Positions 1-8,030 of a stretch of DNA of 29,525 bases are shown here, piece after piece. Source of the DNA: JBCDAP01 sp038747915 (GTDB lineage: Bacteria > Planctomycetota > Phycisphaerae > Phycisphaerales > UBA1924); contig JBCDJJ010000042.1 of assembly GCA_038747915.1 (NCBI GenBank), positions 1-29,525 on the forward strand, read 5' to 3'. A program made the translations under genes and the position numbers. How positions within the stretch are numbered: position 1 is the first letter of the stretch; each line of letters starts with the position of its first letter. Below the pieces are notes generated by a model. That model did not search any database. It saw nothing but the letters and a program-made list of their open reading frames with translations, and was not told the origin of the DNA.

Positions 1-143
1 CGGTTGCCCGACTCGTCGAAGCCGTTGCGGAGCGGACCGGTCCCGAAGTCAACGAGGATGACGTCGGTCACCGGGCCCTGTGCGGCCGCGGTTCCCGCGG
101 TGATGACAAGGCCGGCGATCGCCGCCCGTGTGTGATTCAACAT
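1..143 (-). CDS. Secreted protein, N-terminal fragment (runs off window)
   Basis: The reading frame opens at an ATG at 143 and runs leftward off the window, so only about 47 residues are visible. An AGGAAGGAGA Shine-Dalgarno stretch lies 8 nt before the ATG and fixes the start. The N-terminus (MLNHTRAAIAGLVITAGTAA) is a typical signal peptide with a likely cut after an AQ-type site. The mature start contains VTDVILVDFGTG, a beta-strand-like opening seen in many secreted PEP-CTERM-type proteins of planctomycetes; that similarity is recalled, not searched. No catalytic motif is visible in the fragment, so no function is assigned. Confidence 0.6.
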   Translation of the reverse strand, partial: MLNHTRAAIAGLVITAGTAAAQGPVTDVILVDFGTGPLRNGFDESGN

Positions 144-683
144 CGGAGAGGTCTCCTTCCTGGGGCGTGTGTTCGAAACGACGCTCCGCCGTCGCCGGCG
201 ACAACACGTTCTCAGTGTGCGGCCGCGCCATCAAAACGCCAGCAGATTCTTCTATCGTGATGACATCGGAGCGCCTGGAGGGGGCACGAGGTAGCAGGGG
301 GTGACTCGACCAGCCTCGTTCCCCCGCCCCCGAAACACGGGTTTTCACACCATGAAGACCGGAATCGAGCGAGACGAGCTCGGTGTCAATGCGAGCACCG
401 TGATGTACAGCACCGATTCACCAGGCGTTGTTTGCTTCGGGTCTCGGTGCATAGTCCAGCCAGTATCTCGGTCAGAACGGTTGTATTTCAAATATTATTC
501 GGAATTACATGCATGAATAGATAGATCTTTCGGTTTTGATCGCTCGAAGTCGAATCTGCATCCCCGTTGACGGCGCGCGTTCGTCGGCTAAAGTGAAATT
601 GATGCCTCGTGCTGGGCCCGAGTTGGTCCGATCTGTTGCTCGGGTTGAACTGGTTCGGCTAGGGCCGCCTTTGGGGTCGACGC
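144..683. other. Long non-coding stretch between divergent genes
   Basis: This 540-bp gap separates the divergent secreted-protein and pseudopilin genes. It contains an AT-rich island around 480-540 that stands out from the GC-rich background. Short open frames occur (for example at about 301-516 and 536-721), but none has a ribosome site, family resemblance or coding-like composition. It probably holds the promoters of both flanking genes; only one candidate, at 567-594, is convincing enough to list. Confidence 0.5.
567..594 (+). promoter_or_regulatory. Candidate sigma70-type promoter for the pseudopilin gene
   Basis: TTGACG at 567-572 matches five of six bases of the -35 consensus. TAAAGT at 589-594 matches four of six of the -10 consensus, with a 16-nt spacer. 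Transcription would start near 601, about 80 nt before the ATG at 684. It is the only classical two-box promoter I recognise in this window. Support is sequence likeness only. Confidence 0.4.
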
Positions 684-1883
684 ATGACGAAGCGGTTGGT
701 CGGTGGTTTCACGCTCATTGAACTGCTCGTGGTGGTGGCGGTGATCGCCTTGCTGATCGGGCTGCTCGTGCCGGCACTCGCGCAGGCCCGGCGCGCTGCG
801 CAGTCGGTCGTCAGCAAGGTGAACATGAAGCAGCACGCCACCGCGATGGCTGCCTACCAGGCCGAGCGGAACGGGATCTTCCTCAACCCCCACCCCGCGA
901 CCGACGACATCGACGACGTGTGGGAAGCCAGGTTCCCCAACGGGTGGGACTACTACGCCTTCCCCGACGAGGCATCGCTCGGCGCCGACGCGTCGGACGG
1001 GTGGGGGACTCAGAACGGCATCCTGTTCTCGGAGGCCTGGTTCTCGTTTAGCTACCGCCAGCTCTTCGCCCAGGACTACTCGGGCTTTGCGAGCGATGTG
1101 CAGTTCCACCCAGCCGACAGCGCGGTCATGGATTTCTTCGACGATCGCATTGTCCGCCGCATGGGTGTGCGCGACGGCGAGGTCAGCGACGCCGGCGGGG
1201 GCAGCAGCGGTGATCTCGGTGCAGGCGACCCTGTCCGTACGGGCGCCTGGCATGGCTCGTACTTCTACTCGCACGCACTCATGTTCTCCTTCGAGCGGTA
1301 CGACCTGAACAACCCCAAGAGCGAGTGGGTGAACAACAACCCGCTCACCAACATCGGGACGAGGTTCGACCCCGATACCTCCGGCGTGCGGCAGAACACA
1401 CTCTCCAGCGTGAGCTACCCCGCGCTCAAGGCCATGTTCTGGGAGCGTGCCGACTTCACCAAGAGCAACCGCACCGGCAACCCAAACCCGCCGAGCTCGC
1501 TCAACCGGCCGCCGCTGTGGCGGGGCTTTGCGGAAGGCGCCCCGGCCGAGCCGCTTCCGCCGAGCTACAACAGCCCGGAGGCGAGCCCCGGTGTCGCCTT
1601 CGTCGATGGCAGCGTGCGTGTGGTTGACATGGCGACGCTCTACGACGATCGGGAGCGCGACGCCGAGTCGGTCCGCTCGAGCTCCGGCTCGGGTGTTGTG
1701 CAGTCCAACCTCGACCCGATCCAGGCCTTCGACTACTGGGGCCCCGACAACGCCGCGAACTACGCCGAGTTCTTCGCCTGGGAGGACGCCGGGCAGAACG
1801 TGTCGTCGTCCAGCGGCTACTACGACGGGTTCTTCAACTTCACATCGTTCGGTGTCCGCGGCCGAGATGTCGCCGGTCAGTAA
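684..1883 (+). CDS. Prepilin-type pseudopilin (type II secretion/type IV pilus-like)
   Basis: This 399-residue protein begins with a short basic leader, MTKRLVGG, followed by the prepilin peptidase site and hydrophobic helix FTLIELLVVVAVIALLIGLL (residues 9-28). Cleavage after G8 leaves F at +1 and the conserved glutamate (E13) at +5, as in type IV pilins and GspG/GspH pseudopilins. The hydrophobic helix anchors it in the inner membrane before assembly into a pseudopilus. At 304-314 it carries VAFVDGSVRVV, similar to the C-terminal DG motif of the large planctomycete prepilin-like families. It is far longer than classical pseudopilins (about 140-180 residues), with a big Trp/Tyr-rich globular domain of unknown role. 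No secretion or pilus assembly gene lies nearby, so its machine is encoded elsewhere. The class is certain; the specific function is not. Confidence 0.85.
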   Translation: MTKRLVGGFTLIELLVVVAVIALLIGLLVPALAQARRAAQSVVSKVNMKQHATAMAAYQAERNGIFLNPHPATDDIDDVWEARFPNGWDYYAFPDEASLGADASDGWGTQNGILFSEAWFSFSYRQLFAQDYSGFASDVQFHPADSAVMDFFDDRIVRRMGVRDGEVSDAGGGSSGDLGAGDPVRTGAWHGSYFYSHALMFSFERYDLNNPKSEWVNNNPLTNIGTRFDPDTSGVRQNTLSSVSYPALKAMFWERADFTKSNRTGNPNPPSSLNRPPLWRGFAEGAPAEPLPPSYNSPEASPGVAFVDGSVRVVDMATLYDDRERDAESVRSSSGSGVVQSNLDPIQAFDYWGPDNAANYAEFFAWEDAGQNVSSSSGYYDGFFNFTSFGVRGRDVAGQ

Positions 1884-1914
1884 GCCCGCATCGGCGTGAT
1901 TGTCGGGCTTCGCG

Positions 1915-1920
1915 TACGCT
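1915..1920 (+). promoter_or_regulatory. TACGCT -10-like hexamer, leaderless position
   Basis: TACGCT ends 6 nt before the ATG at 1927, which would put the transcription start at the start codon itself. No Shine-Dalgarno sequence is present. It is one of a recurring set in this window, and it supports ATG 1927 over the upstream TTG at 1900. Confidence 0.45.
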
Positions 1921-1926
1921 AAGCGG

Positions 1927-2784
1927 ATGCTCGTTCGATCGCATGTTGGTCCGGCCGGTGTGCGCGCAGTCGCTGTCGTGATGACCCTCGCTCTGCTCGC
2001 CGGGTGCCGGGGTGCCTACGGCACACGTCCCGATGATCCCGATCGCCGGGGCTTGCTCGCTGCGGTCGCGGGAACCTCCGCGGATCGCGACAGCGTGGTC
2101 GGGTGGATCCGCGACGAGTACGACCGCGACAAGCGGTACCGTGGGCTGCTGATCCTGCTCGGCTCGCCCGCGGGGTCGACGCCCGAGGCGCTGCCCCTCT
2201 ACCGCCAGGCGATCGAGGATGCCGACCCCATCGTGCGCTCGGCCGCGGTTCGTGCCCTCGGGCGGCACGGCACCCCCGCTGATGTACCCACGATCCTCGC
2301 GCAGCTCAAGCCAGCCGGTGGCACCGACGATGCCGAAGTGCCGCAGGCGCTGCGGTGGGAGGTCGCACAGGCCCTGCAGCGTGTGCATCACACCGAGGCG
2401 ATCGACGCACTCGTCTCGCTTGTCGATGTTCAGCAAGAGCCAGACGCTGACGTGCGCTCCGCTGCAGCCGTGGCACTCGGGCAGTACAGCGACTCGCGGG
2501 CCGCCGGCGCACTCATCCGGGCGCTCGATGACACCGATCTCCAGGTCGCGGTCACGGCCCAGCGATCGCTCGTCACCATGCTCGGCATCGATCGTGGTCT
2601 CGACGCCGGCGCATACAGCGCCGCACTGTCTCAGGGTGCGGATGCGTACGTGTACCCAAACCCGTTCGAGTACCCCGCCTTCCGCCGATCCCGGTTGTGG
2701 TACGAGTGGTTCTACTTCTGGCAGTCGCCGCCGAGGGAGCGCCCGGGCGTACCCACGGGGATGCTGGCGCAGGTCGAGGGGTAG
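1927..2784 (+). CDS. HEAT-repeat lipoprotein
   Basis: This 285-residue protein starts with a basic N-region and a hydrophobic stretch ending in a lipobox, LLAGC, with the lipidated cysteine at C27; it is probably anchored to a membrane facing the periplasm. The body holds alpha-helical HEAT repeats, seen as DPIVRSAAVRALGRHG, DADVRSAAAVALGQYSDSRA and DLQVAVTAQRSL with their helix pairs. Such repeats usually form a protein-binding scaffold. The C-terminus is rich in Tyr, Trp and Pro and is not repeat-like. An in-frame TTG at 1900 would add nine residues, but ATG 1927 gives a normal lipoprotein signal and a suitably placed -10-like box. The partner and process are unknown. The next gene starts 11 bp downstream, so the two are probably co-transcribed. 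Confidence 0.8.
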   Translation: MLVRSHVGPAGVRAVAVVMTLALLAGCRGAYGTRPDDPDRRGLLAAVAGTSADRDSVVGWIRDEYDRDKRYRGLLILLGSPAGSTPEALPLYRQAIEDADPIVRSAAVRALGRHGTPADVPTILAQLKPAGGTDDAEVPQALRWEVAQALQRVHHTEAIDALVSLVDVQQEPDADVRSAAAVALGQYSDSRAAGALIRALDDTDLQVAVTAQRSLVTMLGIDRGLDAGAYSAALSQGADAYVYPNPFEYPAFRRSRLWYEWFYFWQSPPRERPGVPTGMLAQVEG

Positions 2785-2795
2785 GTCGGCCACCC

Positions 2796-3764
2796 ATGCG
2801 TCGTGTTCGCGTGCACTCGGGTCAGGTGCGTGTGGAGTCGGCCGCCGATCCGGCGCCCGGGCCAGGCGAGGCGCTGGTGTCGCTCGAAGCAGCGGTGCTG
2901 CTGCCCGAGGACATCGCAGCAATGCGCACGCACGACGTCGAGCGGATCACGCCCGGCGCCGCATTCGTCGGCCGCGTCGAGGCCGTCTCACCCGAACGTA
3001 CCGACGCCGCGGGGGCGGCGATGGTCGGCCGGCGCGTCGTGGCATCCATCGATTGCCCGCCGCGCACCGAGGAGGCCCGCGAGCTCGCGGCGCGCGGTCT
3101 TGGGCATCACGCGGGCGGTCGCGGCGAACGCGGGCGCACCGCGTGCGACGGGTGCTTCGCCGAGCGGTTCGCCGTGTCCCTTGATGCGTTGGCGGCGATC
3201 GACGAATCCGTCGATGCGCCCTCAGCGGCCCTGGCGTTGCCGCTCGGCGATGCGCTCGCTGGGGTCCACCGAGCCGAGCTCTCGCGGCCCGGCTTCACCG
3301 CGGTCGTGGGCGACGGCGCGGTCACGCTGCTCGCGGTGCAGCTCGCGGTCGTCCGCGATCCGTCGGCGCGGCTGATCTTCACGGATGAACGCACAGGCGC
3401 GCACGCCGAGCGGTGGGGGATCAAGCACCGCCACCTCGAAGACACCGGCCGACGCGCAGACCAGGCCTCGGTGATCACCTCGATGGAGTGTGCCGCAGCG
3501 GCGATGGGCTTCGTCGCGCCCCGCGGCCGGCTCGTGCTCGTGCGCGAGGGGGCCGCAACACCGATTGAGACGCACGCCGTGCTGGATGGTGAGGCCGATG
3601 TGGTCGGCGCCCGCTCGGCATCCCTCGCGGAGGCGGTCGGTGTGCTCGAACGCGGCGAGGTCGACGCCGCATCGCTGATCTCCTCGCGTCACACGCTCGA
3701 AGGAGCCGACGAGGCCTTCGCGGCGCTCGCGCGCGGCGGCATCGCCGCACTCATCGAGTGTTAA
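2796..3764 (+). CDS. MDR (alcohol dehydrogenase-like) family protein lacking usual zinc ligands
   Basis: This 322-residue protein has the layout of the medium-chain dehydrogenase/reductase superfamily: an N-terminal GroES-like domain (roughly 1-140) and a C-terminal nucleotide-binding domain beginning at TAVVGDGAVTLLAVQLAV. The VGDG form of the glycine motif and the DVVGARSASLAEAVGVLERG region near the end resemble the MDR subgroup with a VLGDGKLG-type motif (my recollection of a CDD subgroup). Zinc-type relatives have a catalytic Cys in a CGTD-like motif and a four-cysteine loop. Here the first is replaced by AVLLPEDIAAM and the loop keeps only scattered cysteines (IDCPP, TACDGCFAE). A zinc-dependent dehydrogenase role is therefore doubtful; a reductase or degenerate role is possible. 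The ATG at 2796 follows a GAGGGGTAGG stretch and lies 11 bp after the HEAT lipoprotein gene. Confidence 0.7.
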   Translation: MRRVRVHSGQVRVESAADPAPGPGEALVSLEAAVLLPEDIAAMRTHDVERITPGAAFVGRVEAVSPERTDAAGAAMVGRRVVASIDCPPRTEEARELAARGLGHHAGGRGERGRTACDGCFAERFAVSLDALAAIDESVDAPSAALALPLGDALAGVHRAELSRPGFTAVVGDGAVTLLAVQLAVVRDPSARLIFTDERTGAHAERWGIKHRHLEDTGRRADQASVITSMECAAAAMGFVAPRGRLVLVREGAATPIETHAVLDGEADVVGARSASLAEAVGVLERGEVDAASLISSRHTLEGADEAFAALARGGIAALIEC

Positions 3765-3830
3765 GCACGCCTCGGCCCCATCGGTCACGGCACCCGGTTG
3801 AGAGGATGATGCGTCATCGAGTGCCGTGGC

Positions 3831-3914
3831 CCGGTGGTGGGAGCGTCTCGCTCCCACGACACTCACGCATAGATGCCAAGCATCCGACCGGGGAGCGAGG
3901 CGCGTCCACCACCA
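3831..3914. repeat. Composite intergenic inverted-repeat element (two head-to-head units)
   Basis: The left unit (3831-3860) contains the arms GTGGGAGCG and CGCTCCCAC around a 3-nt loop, preceded by CCGGTG. A diverged inverted copy lies at 3888-3914 (GGGGAGCGAGGCGCGTCCAC then CACCAC), separated by a spacer containing GATGCCAAGCATCC. The same arrangement recurs at 23427-23512. The element sits between convergent genes (MDR-like on plus, mscS-like on minus). The hairpin could act as a bidirectional transcription or RNA-stability barrier, but it has no U-tract. It resembles REP/BIME elements in form. Confidence 0.7.
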
Positions 3915-3943
3915 CACCCAGGAACACCAACACACAACGTGCG

Positions 3944-5764
3944 CTATGTCGCCCGGGCCGGCGTCGGCCGCTGGTGCTTGAACTCCGCATCGGCAATCAC
4001 GCGCTCGGCCGCCGCTGCGCCCGACTCGCGCAGCCCCTCCTCGTCGCCGCGTGTCAGTTCCTCCGGCACGCCGGTGGGTGTGCCGGTTTCGTTGAACATG
4101 TGCAGCGTCTGGGTCGGGAAGGCGAACTCAACACCGATGGTCTGCGCGAGCCGCATGATGTCGAGGATCAGCCGGTGACGCTCGCGGAGCTCGGTCGTCC
4201 AGTCGGGCACGCGGAAGAAGATGTACACCAGGATGTCGATCGAGTGCGGGCCGAAGTCGTTCACGTAGACGAGCAGGTAGTCCTTGCGGGTGTAGGGGTG
4301 CTGGCGCACCAGCTCCCGGATGCCCTCGCAGAACGACTCCATGCGGTCGGGCGATGTGTCGTAGGTCAGGTTGAGTGTCGTCTTGTACCGGCGGTAGAGG
4401 CGCCGGCCGTAGTTGTCGACCGTTGCGCGCACTAGCATCGAGTTGGGGACTGTGACGAGCGAGTTGTAGAACGTGCGGATCCGCGTCGAGCGGAGCCCGA
4501 GCTGCTCGACCGTGCCGTCGATGCCGTCAATATTCACCCAGTCGCCCACCTCGAAGGGGCGATCGGCGATCACCGCGATCGAGCCGAAGAAGTTCTCGAT
4601 GGTGTCCTTCGCCGCGAACGCCACCGCGAGGCCGCCGATACCGAGACCCGTCAGCAGCGGCACGATCTCGATCGACAGCGCGTTGGCGATGTACACCACG
4701 CCGACCGCGACAACGAAGATCTTCGCTGTCTTGCGGACGAGCGGGATCAGCAGGTCGTCGATCTTGCTCGAGGTCTTCGCCGCCCGGCGTGCGAGAAACT
4801 CGCCGATCAGATCGACCACGCGGAACGCGCCCCAGACCGCCGCGACCGTGGCAATGGTCCGCGTCGCGACCTGGATGATGCCCTCCGCGGTCGGCGGCAG
4901 CTCGAGCACCGGCACCGTGAAGAAGACGAAGTTCGCGCTCGCGAACAGCCCGACACTCCGCGCCACGCGCAGGATCATGTCGCGCGCATCGGCCGCGTGC
5001 TGATCGTCCTCTTTCTTCTTGATGAAGCGGCGCGAGACACCCGCGGTCAGGGCGCGGAAGAAGAAGTCGATACAAACCGCTACGAGGATCGCCAGAAACA
5101 ATCCCGCCCACCGCCAGTACGCCACGCCGAAGAGCCGGTTGTCGACCAGCACCGCGAACCCGTGGCGGCGTAGAAACCCAGGGACACCAACATCCGGGAA
5201 CACCGCCTCGTGCATCACCGAGAGCTGCTCGACCGTTTGCGATGAGAACTTCCAGGCGCCGGCCTCGTCACGGCGCAGCTGCACACGCTCGTCCGGCGCC
5301 ACCGCCGCGAGGTGCGGCAGCGGGAAGTCGGCGATCGATCCGACGGGCTCGCGCGCGATGCCGATGAACGTGGGCTCTCGACGGTTACCCCGCCAATCCG
5401 GCAGGCCCCACGCGTTGAGCGGACCGTCGATGATCTCGCCCAGATCCTGCACGATCACCGGCAGGCGGCTCCGCTCGGTCAAGTCCGGCACACGGATGAA
5501 GGCCGCGGCCTGCTCGAGGGCGGCGGGCTTGTCGGGCTCGGCAGCGTCTCGCCAGGCGACGTACGACTCCCAGAAGTTCTGGGCCGCGGCGCGCGGCGAG
5601 GCAAGCTCCGCGGGCGGACCCGGCGGCGGCGCCGCTTCCGCGCTGCTCGGGGCCGGCGCCGGCGGGACACCGGGCGTCTGCGCGGGCGCGGGGCACGCGA
5701 TGATGGCCAAGAGCGACGCCGCGAGCACCGCACGCATCAACGATTGAAACACCCCGGCACGCAT
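3944..5764 (-). CDS. MscS-family mechanosensitive channel with signal peptide and periplasmic domain
   Basis: This 606-residue protein starts with a signal peptide (residues 1 to about 28, ending near ACPAPAQ) and a Pro/Ala-rich linker. A periplasmic domain (about 50-210) precedes transmembrane segments near 217-239, 271-286, 300-318 and 350-362. The MscS core follows: pore helix PLLTGLGIGGLAVAFAAKDT (about 369-388), the ENFFGSI motif, the beta domain DRPFEVGDWVNIDGIDGTVE and the VPNSMLV stretch, then a mixed alpha/beta C-terminal cage. MscS channels open under membrane tension and release solutes during hypoosmotic shock. The frame stays open to 5851, but that would overlap the upstream gene. 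ATG 5764 gives a proper signal peptide and has TATCGT 7 nt before it; ATG 5737 is an alternative. The upstream sugar dehydrogenase ends 52 bp away on the same strand. Confidence 0.9.
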   Translation of the reverse strand: MRAGVFQSLMRAVLAASLLAIIACPAPAQTPGVPPAPAPSSAEAAPPPGPPAELASPRAAAQNFWESYVAWRDAAEPDKPAALEQAAAFIRVPDLTERSRLPVIVQDLGEIIDGPLNAWGLPDWRGNRREPTFIGIAREPVGSIADFPLPHLAAVAPDERVQLRRDEAGAWKFSSQTVEQLSVMHEAVFPDVGVPGFLRRHGFAVLVDNRLFGVAYWRWAGLFLAILVAVCIDFFFRALTAGVSRRFIKKKEDDQHAADARDMILRVARSVGLFASANFVFFTVPVLELPPTAEGIIQVATRTIATVAAVWGAFRVVDLIGEFLARRAAKTSSKIDDLLIPLVRKTAKIFVVAVGVVYIANALSIEIVPLLTGLGIGGLAVAFAAKDTIENFFGSIAVIADRPFEVGDWVNIDGIDGTVEQLGLRSTRIRTFYNSLVTVPNSMLVRATVDNYGRRLYRRYKTTLNLTYDTSPDRMESFCEGIRELVRQHPYTRKDYLLVYVNDFGPHSIDILVYIFFRVPDWTTELRERHRLILDIMRLAQTIGVEFAFPTQTLHMFNETGTPTGVPEELTRGDEEGLRESGAAAAERVIADAEFKHQRPTPARAT

Positions 5765-5771
5765 CGGCACC

Positions 5772-5777
5772 ACGATA
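5772..5777 (-). promoter_or_regulatory. TATCGT -10-like hexamer, leaderless position
   Basis: Read on the minus strand, TATCGT ends 7 nt before the mscS-like ATG at 5764. There is no convincing ribosome site. The gene may also be read through from the upstream dehydrogenase, so this is a weaker member of the leaderless set. Confidence 0.3.
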
Positions 5778-5816
5778 TCGACACCACCCGGTCGGCTGCC
5801 GACCCGCGGGCCGCGA

Positions 5817-7025
5817 TCACCGATCGGGCTCGATCCGGTACAGCCCACCATCGATCTCGTCGGTCAGCACGTACAACTCCCCATCGGGGCCGATCTCGAG
5901 CCACCGCACACGGTGTTCGAGCTGGAGTGTGGTCTGCCCAACGATCCGCCCCGCCTCGAAGTCCACCCGCCGGATCTGCCGGAGGATCAGACCGCCCGCG
6001 AGCAGGTCGCCCCGCCACTCGGGGAACGCATCGCCCGTGTAGAAGGCCAGCCCCGAGGGCGCGATGCACGGCGTCCACACGACCAGTGGGTCCACCACAT
6101 CCTCCCGCTCGGTCAGGTTGCTGATCGGCGGGCCGGCGTACTCGACGGAGTAGGTCACCTCGGGCCACCCGTAGTTGGTGCCCGCGGTGATTAGGTTCAG
6201 CTCGTCCCCGCCGCGTGCCCCGTGCGAGGTCACCCACACCTCGTCGGTGCCGGGACGGATCGACATGCCCTGCACGTTGCGGAGCCCGTACGCGTAGACG
6301 TACGGGTCGGTGCTTGGGTCATTGTCGCGCGCGAAGGGCGAGTCGCTCACCGGCTGCCCGTTCTCGTCCATCCGCAGCACCTTGCCGAAGTGCTCGGAGA
6401 GATCCTGGGCCCGGTTGCGGATGAGTTCGCCGTTGATGCGAGTGGGCGGGTTGCCGCCGTCGCCGATCGATACCAGCAGCGTGCCATCGTCGAGCCACAG
6501 GATCCGCGAGCCGAAGTGCTGCCCGCCCGGCTTGTCCGTCGAGACGCGGAAGATCGATTCGACGTTGTCGAGCCTGGTGAGGTCTTCGCTCAGCTCGCCG
6601 CGGATCACTTCCGTGCGATTGGCGCGCCGGTGACCGGTCGAGAGCGTGAGATAGACCAGCCGGTTTTCACCGAAGCGGGGATGCACCTCCACATCGAGCA
6701 GCCCGCCCTGCCCGTTCGCATAGATGTCATCCGGCAGCCCCGTAATCGGCACATCGTTCAGCTCGCCGTCCTGCACGAGTCGCAGCCGCCCCTCGCGCTC
6801 GGTCACGAGCATCGTGTTGCCATCGGGGAGCCACGTGGCGCCCCACGGCCGCATCAGTCCCCGCGTGACCTCGACGAGTGTCCACCCGGTCTCCGCGTCG
6901 GTGGCCGCGGTTGGAGTGATCGGTCCGCTCGGCTGGGCGTGCGATACCGAGCCGGCGAGCAGGCCGAGCGATGCCACCGACCACAGGAGTCGCGGCATGC
7001 ACTGGGGGTGTGTGGGATGAGGCAT
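5817..7025 (-). CDS. PQQ-dependent sugar dehydrogenase-like (glucose/sorbosone dehydrogenase family)
   Basis: This 402-residue protein has a signal peptide (1 to about 30, ending SVSHAQ) and the six-bladed propeller pattern of soluble aldose sugar dehydrogenases. Visible landmarks are MRPWGATWLPDGNTMLVTER, GQGGLLDVEVHP, GQHFGSRILWLDDGTLLVSI with GDGG, GLRNVQGM, SHGARGGDELN and GTNYGWPEV. In this family the His of the GQHFGSR region and downstream Arg/Asp residues bind or act beside pyrroloquinoline quinone and calcium, oxidising aldoses to lactones in the periplasm. The substrate here is unknown and no PQQ synthesis genes are in view. The ATG at 7025 has GGAG at a good distance; in-frame codons further upstream would give a long Pro-rich extension and are rejected. 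The mscS-like gene follows 52 bp downstream. Confidence 0.88.
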   Translation of the reverse strand: MPHPTHPQCMPRLLWSVASLGLLAGSVSHAQPSGPITPTAATDAETGWTLVEVTRGLMRPWGATWLPDGNTMLVTEREGRLRLVQDGELNDVPITGLPDDIYANGQGGLLDVEVHPRFGENRLVYLTLSTGHRRANRTEVIRGELSEDLTRLDNVESIFRVSTDKPGGQHFGSRILWLDDGTLLVSIGDGGNPPTRINGELIRNRAQDLSEHFGKVLRMDENGQPVSDSPFARDNDPSTDPYVYAYGLRNVQGMSIRPGTDEVWVTSHGARGGDELNLITAGTNYGWPEVTYSVEYAGPPISNLTEREDVVDPLVVWTPCIAPSGLAFYTGDAFPEWRGDLLAGGLILRQIRRVDFEAGRIVGQTTLQLEHRVRWLEIGPDGELYVLTDEIDGGLYRIEPDR

Positions 7026-7100
7026 CACGGTCTCCGTCGTTCGCTGCTGGTGTGGAGTGTCACAGTAGCCCGCTGCGCGCCGCGGCGGAGCCGCCACGGG

Positions 7101-7129
7101 CGGTGGTGGGAGCGTCCCGCTCCCGCGGC
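7101..7129. repeat. Single unit of the GGTGGTGGGAGCG intergenic palindrome
   Basis: CGGTGGTGGGAGCGTCCCGC followed by TCCCGCGG is a diverged copy of the unit at 3831 and 23427, with the hairpin arms partly kept (GGGAGCG/CGCTCCC). It lies between two minus-strand genes, upstream of the sugar dehydrogenase start, and is the only copy in this window not in a convergent or post-RNA position. Confidence 0.6.
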
Positions 7130-7222
7130 GGAGTGCCGACATGTGCGGGCAGCTGTTTCGAGGTGCGGCGCGCTCCGATCACCGCCCGAGCGATCGCGTG
7201 CTCGGTCCCGACGCGCTGCCGC

Positions 7223-7903
7223 TCATTGTGCGACAGAAACGGCGTCCCGCTCGCCCGCGGGCACGGGGCGCACAGACGCGAAGTAGTATCCCGATCCGGT
7301 CGCGTTCCCCGTGCCGAAGAATGTGAGCTTGTAATACCCGGTGAACGACGCTGTCTCCAGATTGATGCGATCGATCGAGAGCGACATGTCGGTCACGACG
7401 TTCCCGATGCCAATCCAGTTGCAGTAGAAGCTGTCGAACTCGATGTTCACGCCGCCGGCGTCGCTCACCAAGACCCGTGCGCCGGACGAGGTGCAGGCTG
7501 CGGGGATGCCGTTCACCACCGCGTCCCACTCCGTCTCGAACACGATCCGGTCGTCTTCCGAGACCACCTCGGAGACGCGCAACGAGTCGACATCCAGTAC
7601 CAGCGGAACGAACAGCCCGCCCAGGCCACGCGCCGAGAGGCCATCGACGCCGTCTTGCGAGTCCTGGGGCGTCAACGGAAGCCCGGTCTCCTCGTCCGCC
7701 TCGTAGAGCTCGAGCACGAACGTCTCTCCCTGGGACAGAAAGAGCGCATCGGTCGCGTTCCGCGCCGACATGGTCGGGTCGCTGATCGTGAGCGGGACCG
7801 ACGCGACATAGCTGCCCGTGCATCCCACGGCCTGGAGCGAGGCACATATGGCGGCGAGGGCGGGAGCAACGCACGAAGCAGCGTGTGGCGGGCGCGTGGT
7901 CAT
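7223..7903 (-). CDS. Uncharacterised secreted protein, possible lipoprotein
   Basis: This 226-residue protein has no family I recognise. ATG 7903 is set by GGAG 8 nt upstream. The N-terminus is a signal sequence ending in QAVGC (C28), an imperfect lipobox with Ala at -3, so lipidation is possible but not certain. The body is rich in beta-prone sequence and acidic residues, with two cysteines that could pair (PAACTSSG and SFYCNWIG). The C-terminus, SFTGYYKLTFFGTGNATGSG and on, looks like a beta-rich extracytoplasmic fold. It lies upstream of the sugar dehydrogenase on the same strand, separated by 197 bp holding a palindromic repeat, and diverges from the HxlR regulator. Confidence 0.6.
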   Translation of the reverse strand: MTTRPPHAASCVAPALAAICASLQAVGCTGSYVASVPLTISDPTMSARNATDALFLSQGETFVLELYEADEETGLPLTPQDSQDGVDGLSARGLGGLFVPLVLDVDSLRVSEVVSEDDRIVFETEWDAVVNGIPAACTSSGARVLVSDAGGVNIEFDSFYCNWIGIGNVVTDMSLSIDRINLETASFTGYYKLTFFGTGNATGSGYYFASVRPVPAGERDAVSVAQ

Positions 7904-8015
7904 CTGATCATCTCCAGAGATGGAGCCGCGTCCACGTGCTCGGCGCACAGCGAGAGCCAGCGCATCACGAAGACGCATGGGACGGAGTGAGATAGCACGT
8001 CTGCCGGCCGGATTG

Positions 8016-8030
8016 GTAGCAGTTTGCTAC
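8016..8030. promoter_or_regulatory. Perfect palindrome, candidate HxlR operator
   Basis: GTAGCA-GTT-TGCTAC is a perfect 6-bp inverted repeat with a 3-nt centre, midway between the divergent lipoprotein-like gene and the HxlR regulator. HxlR-type repressors bind short dyads of this size upstream of their own or neighbouring genes. A weaker dyad, ACTCTGTACGGAGT, lies nearby at about 8072-8085. Function is inferred from position and symmetry. Confidence 0.5.

Noticed and set aside
301..516. Small plus-strand frame in the first intergenic region
   Set aside because: No ribosome site, no recognisable features; composition resembles the surrounding spacer.
1840..2922. Long minus-strand open frame (360 codons) opposite the HEAT and MDR genes
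   Set aside because: It is the antisense shadow of two well-supported GC-rich genes and encodes an Arg/His-rich sequence with no family likeness.
5765..5851. Upstream extension of the mscS-like gene to 5851
   Set aside because: It would overlap the preceding gene and bury the signal peptide behind 29 non-conserved residues.
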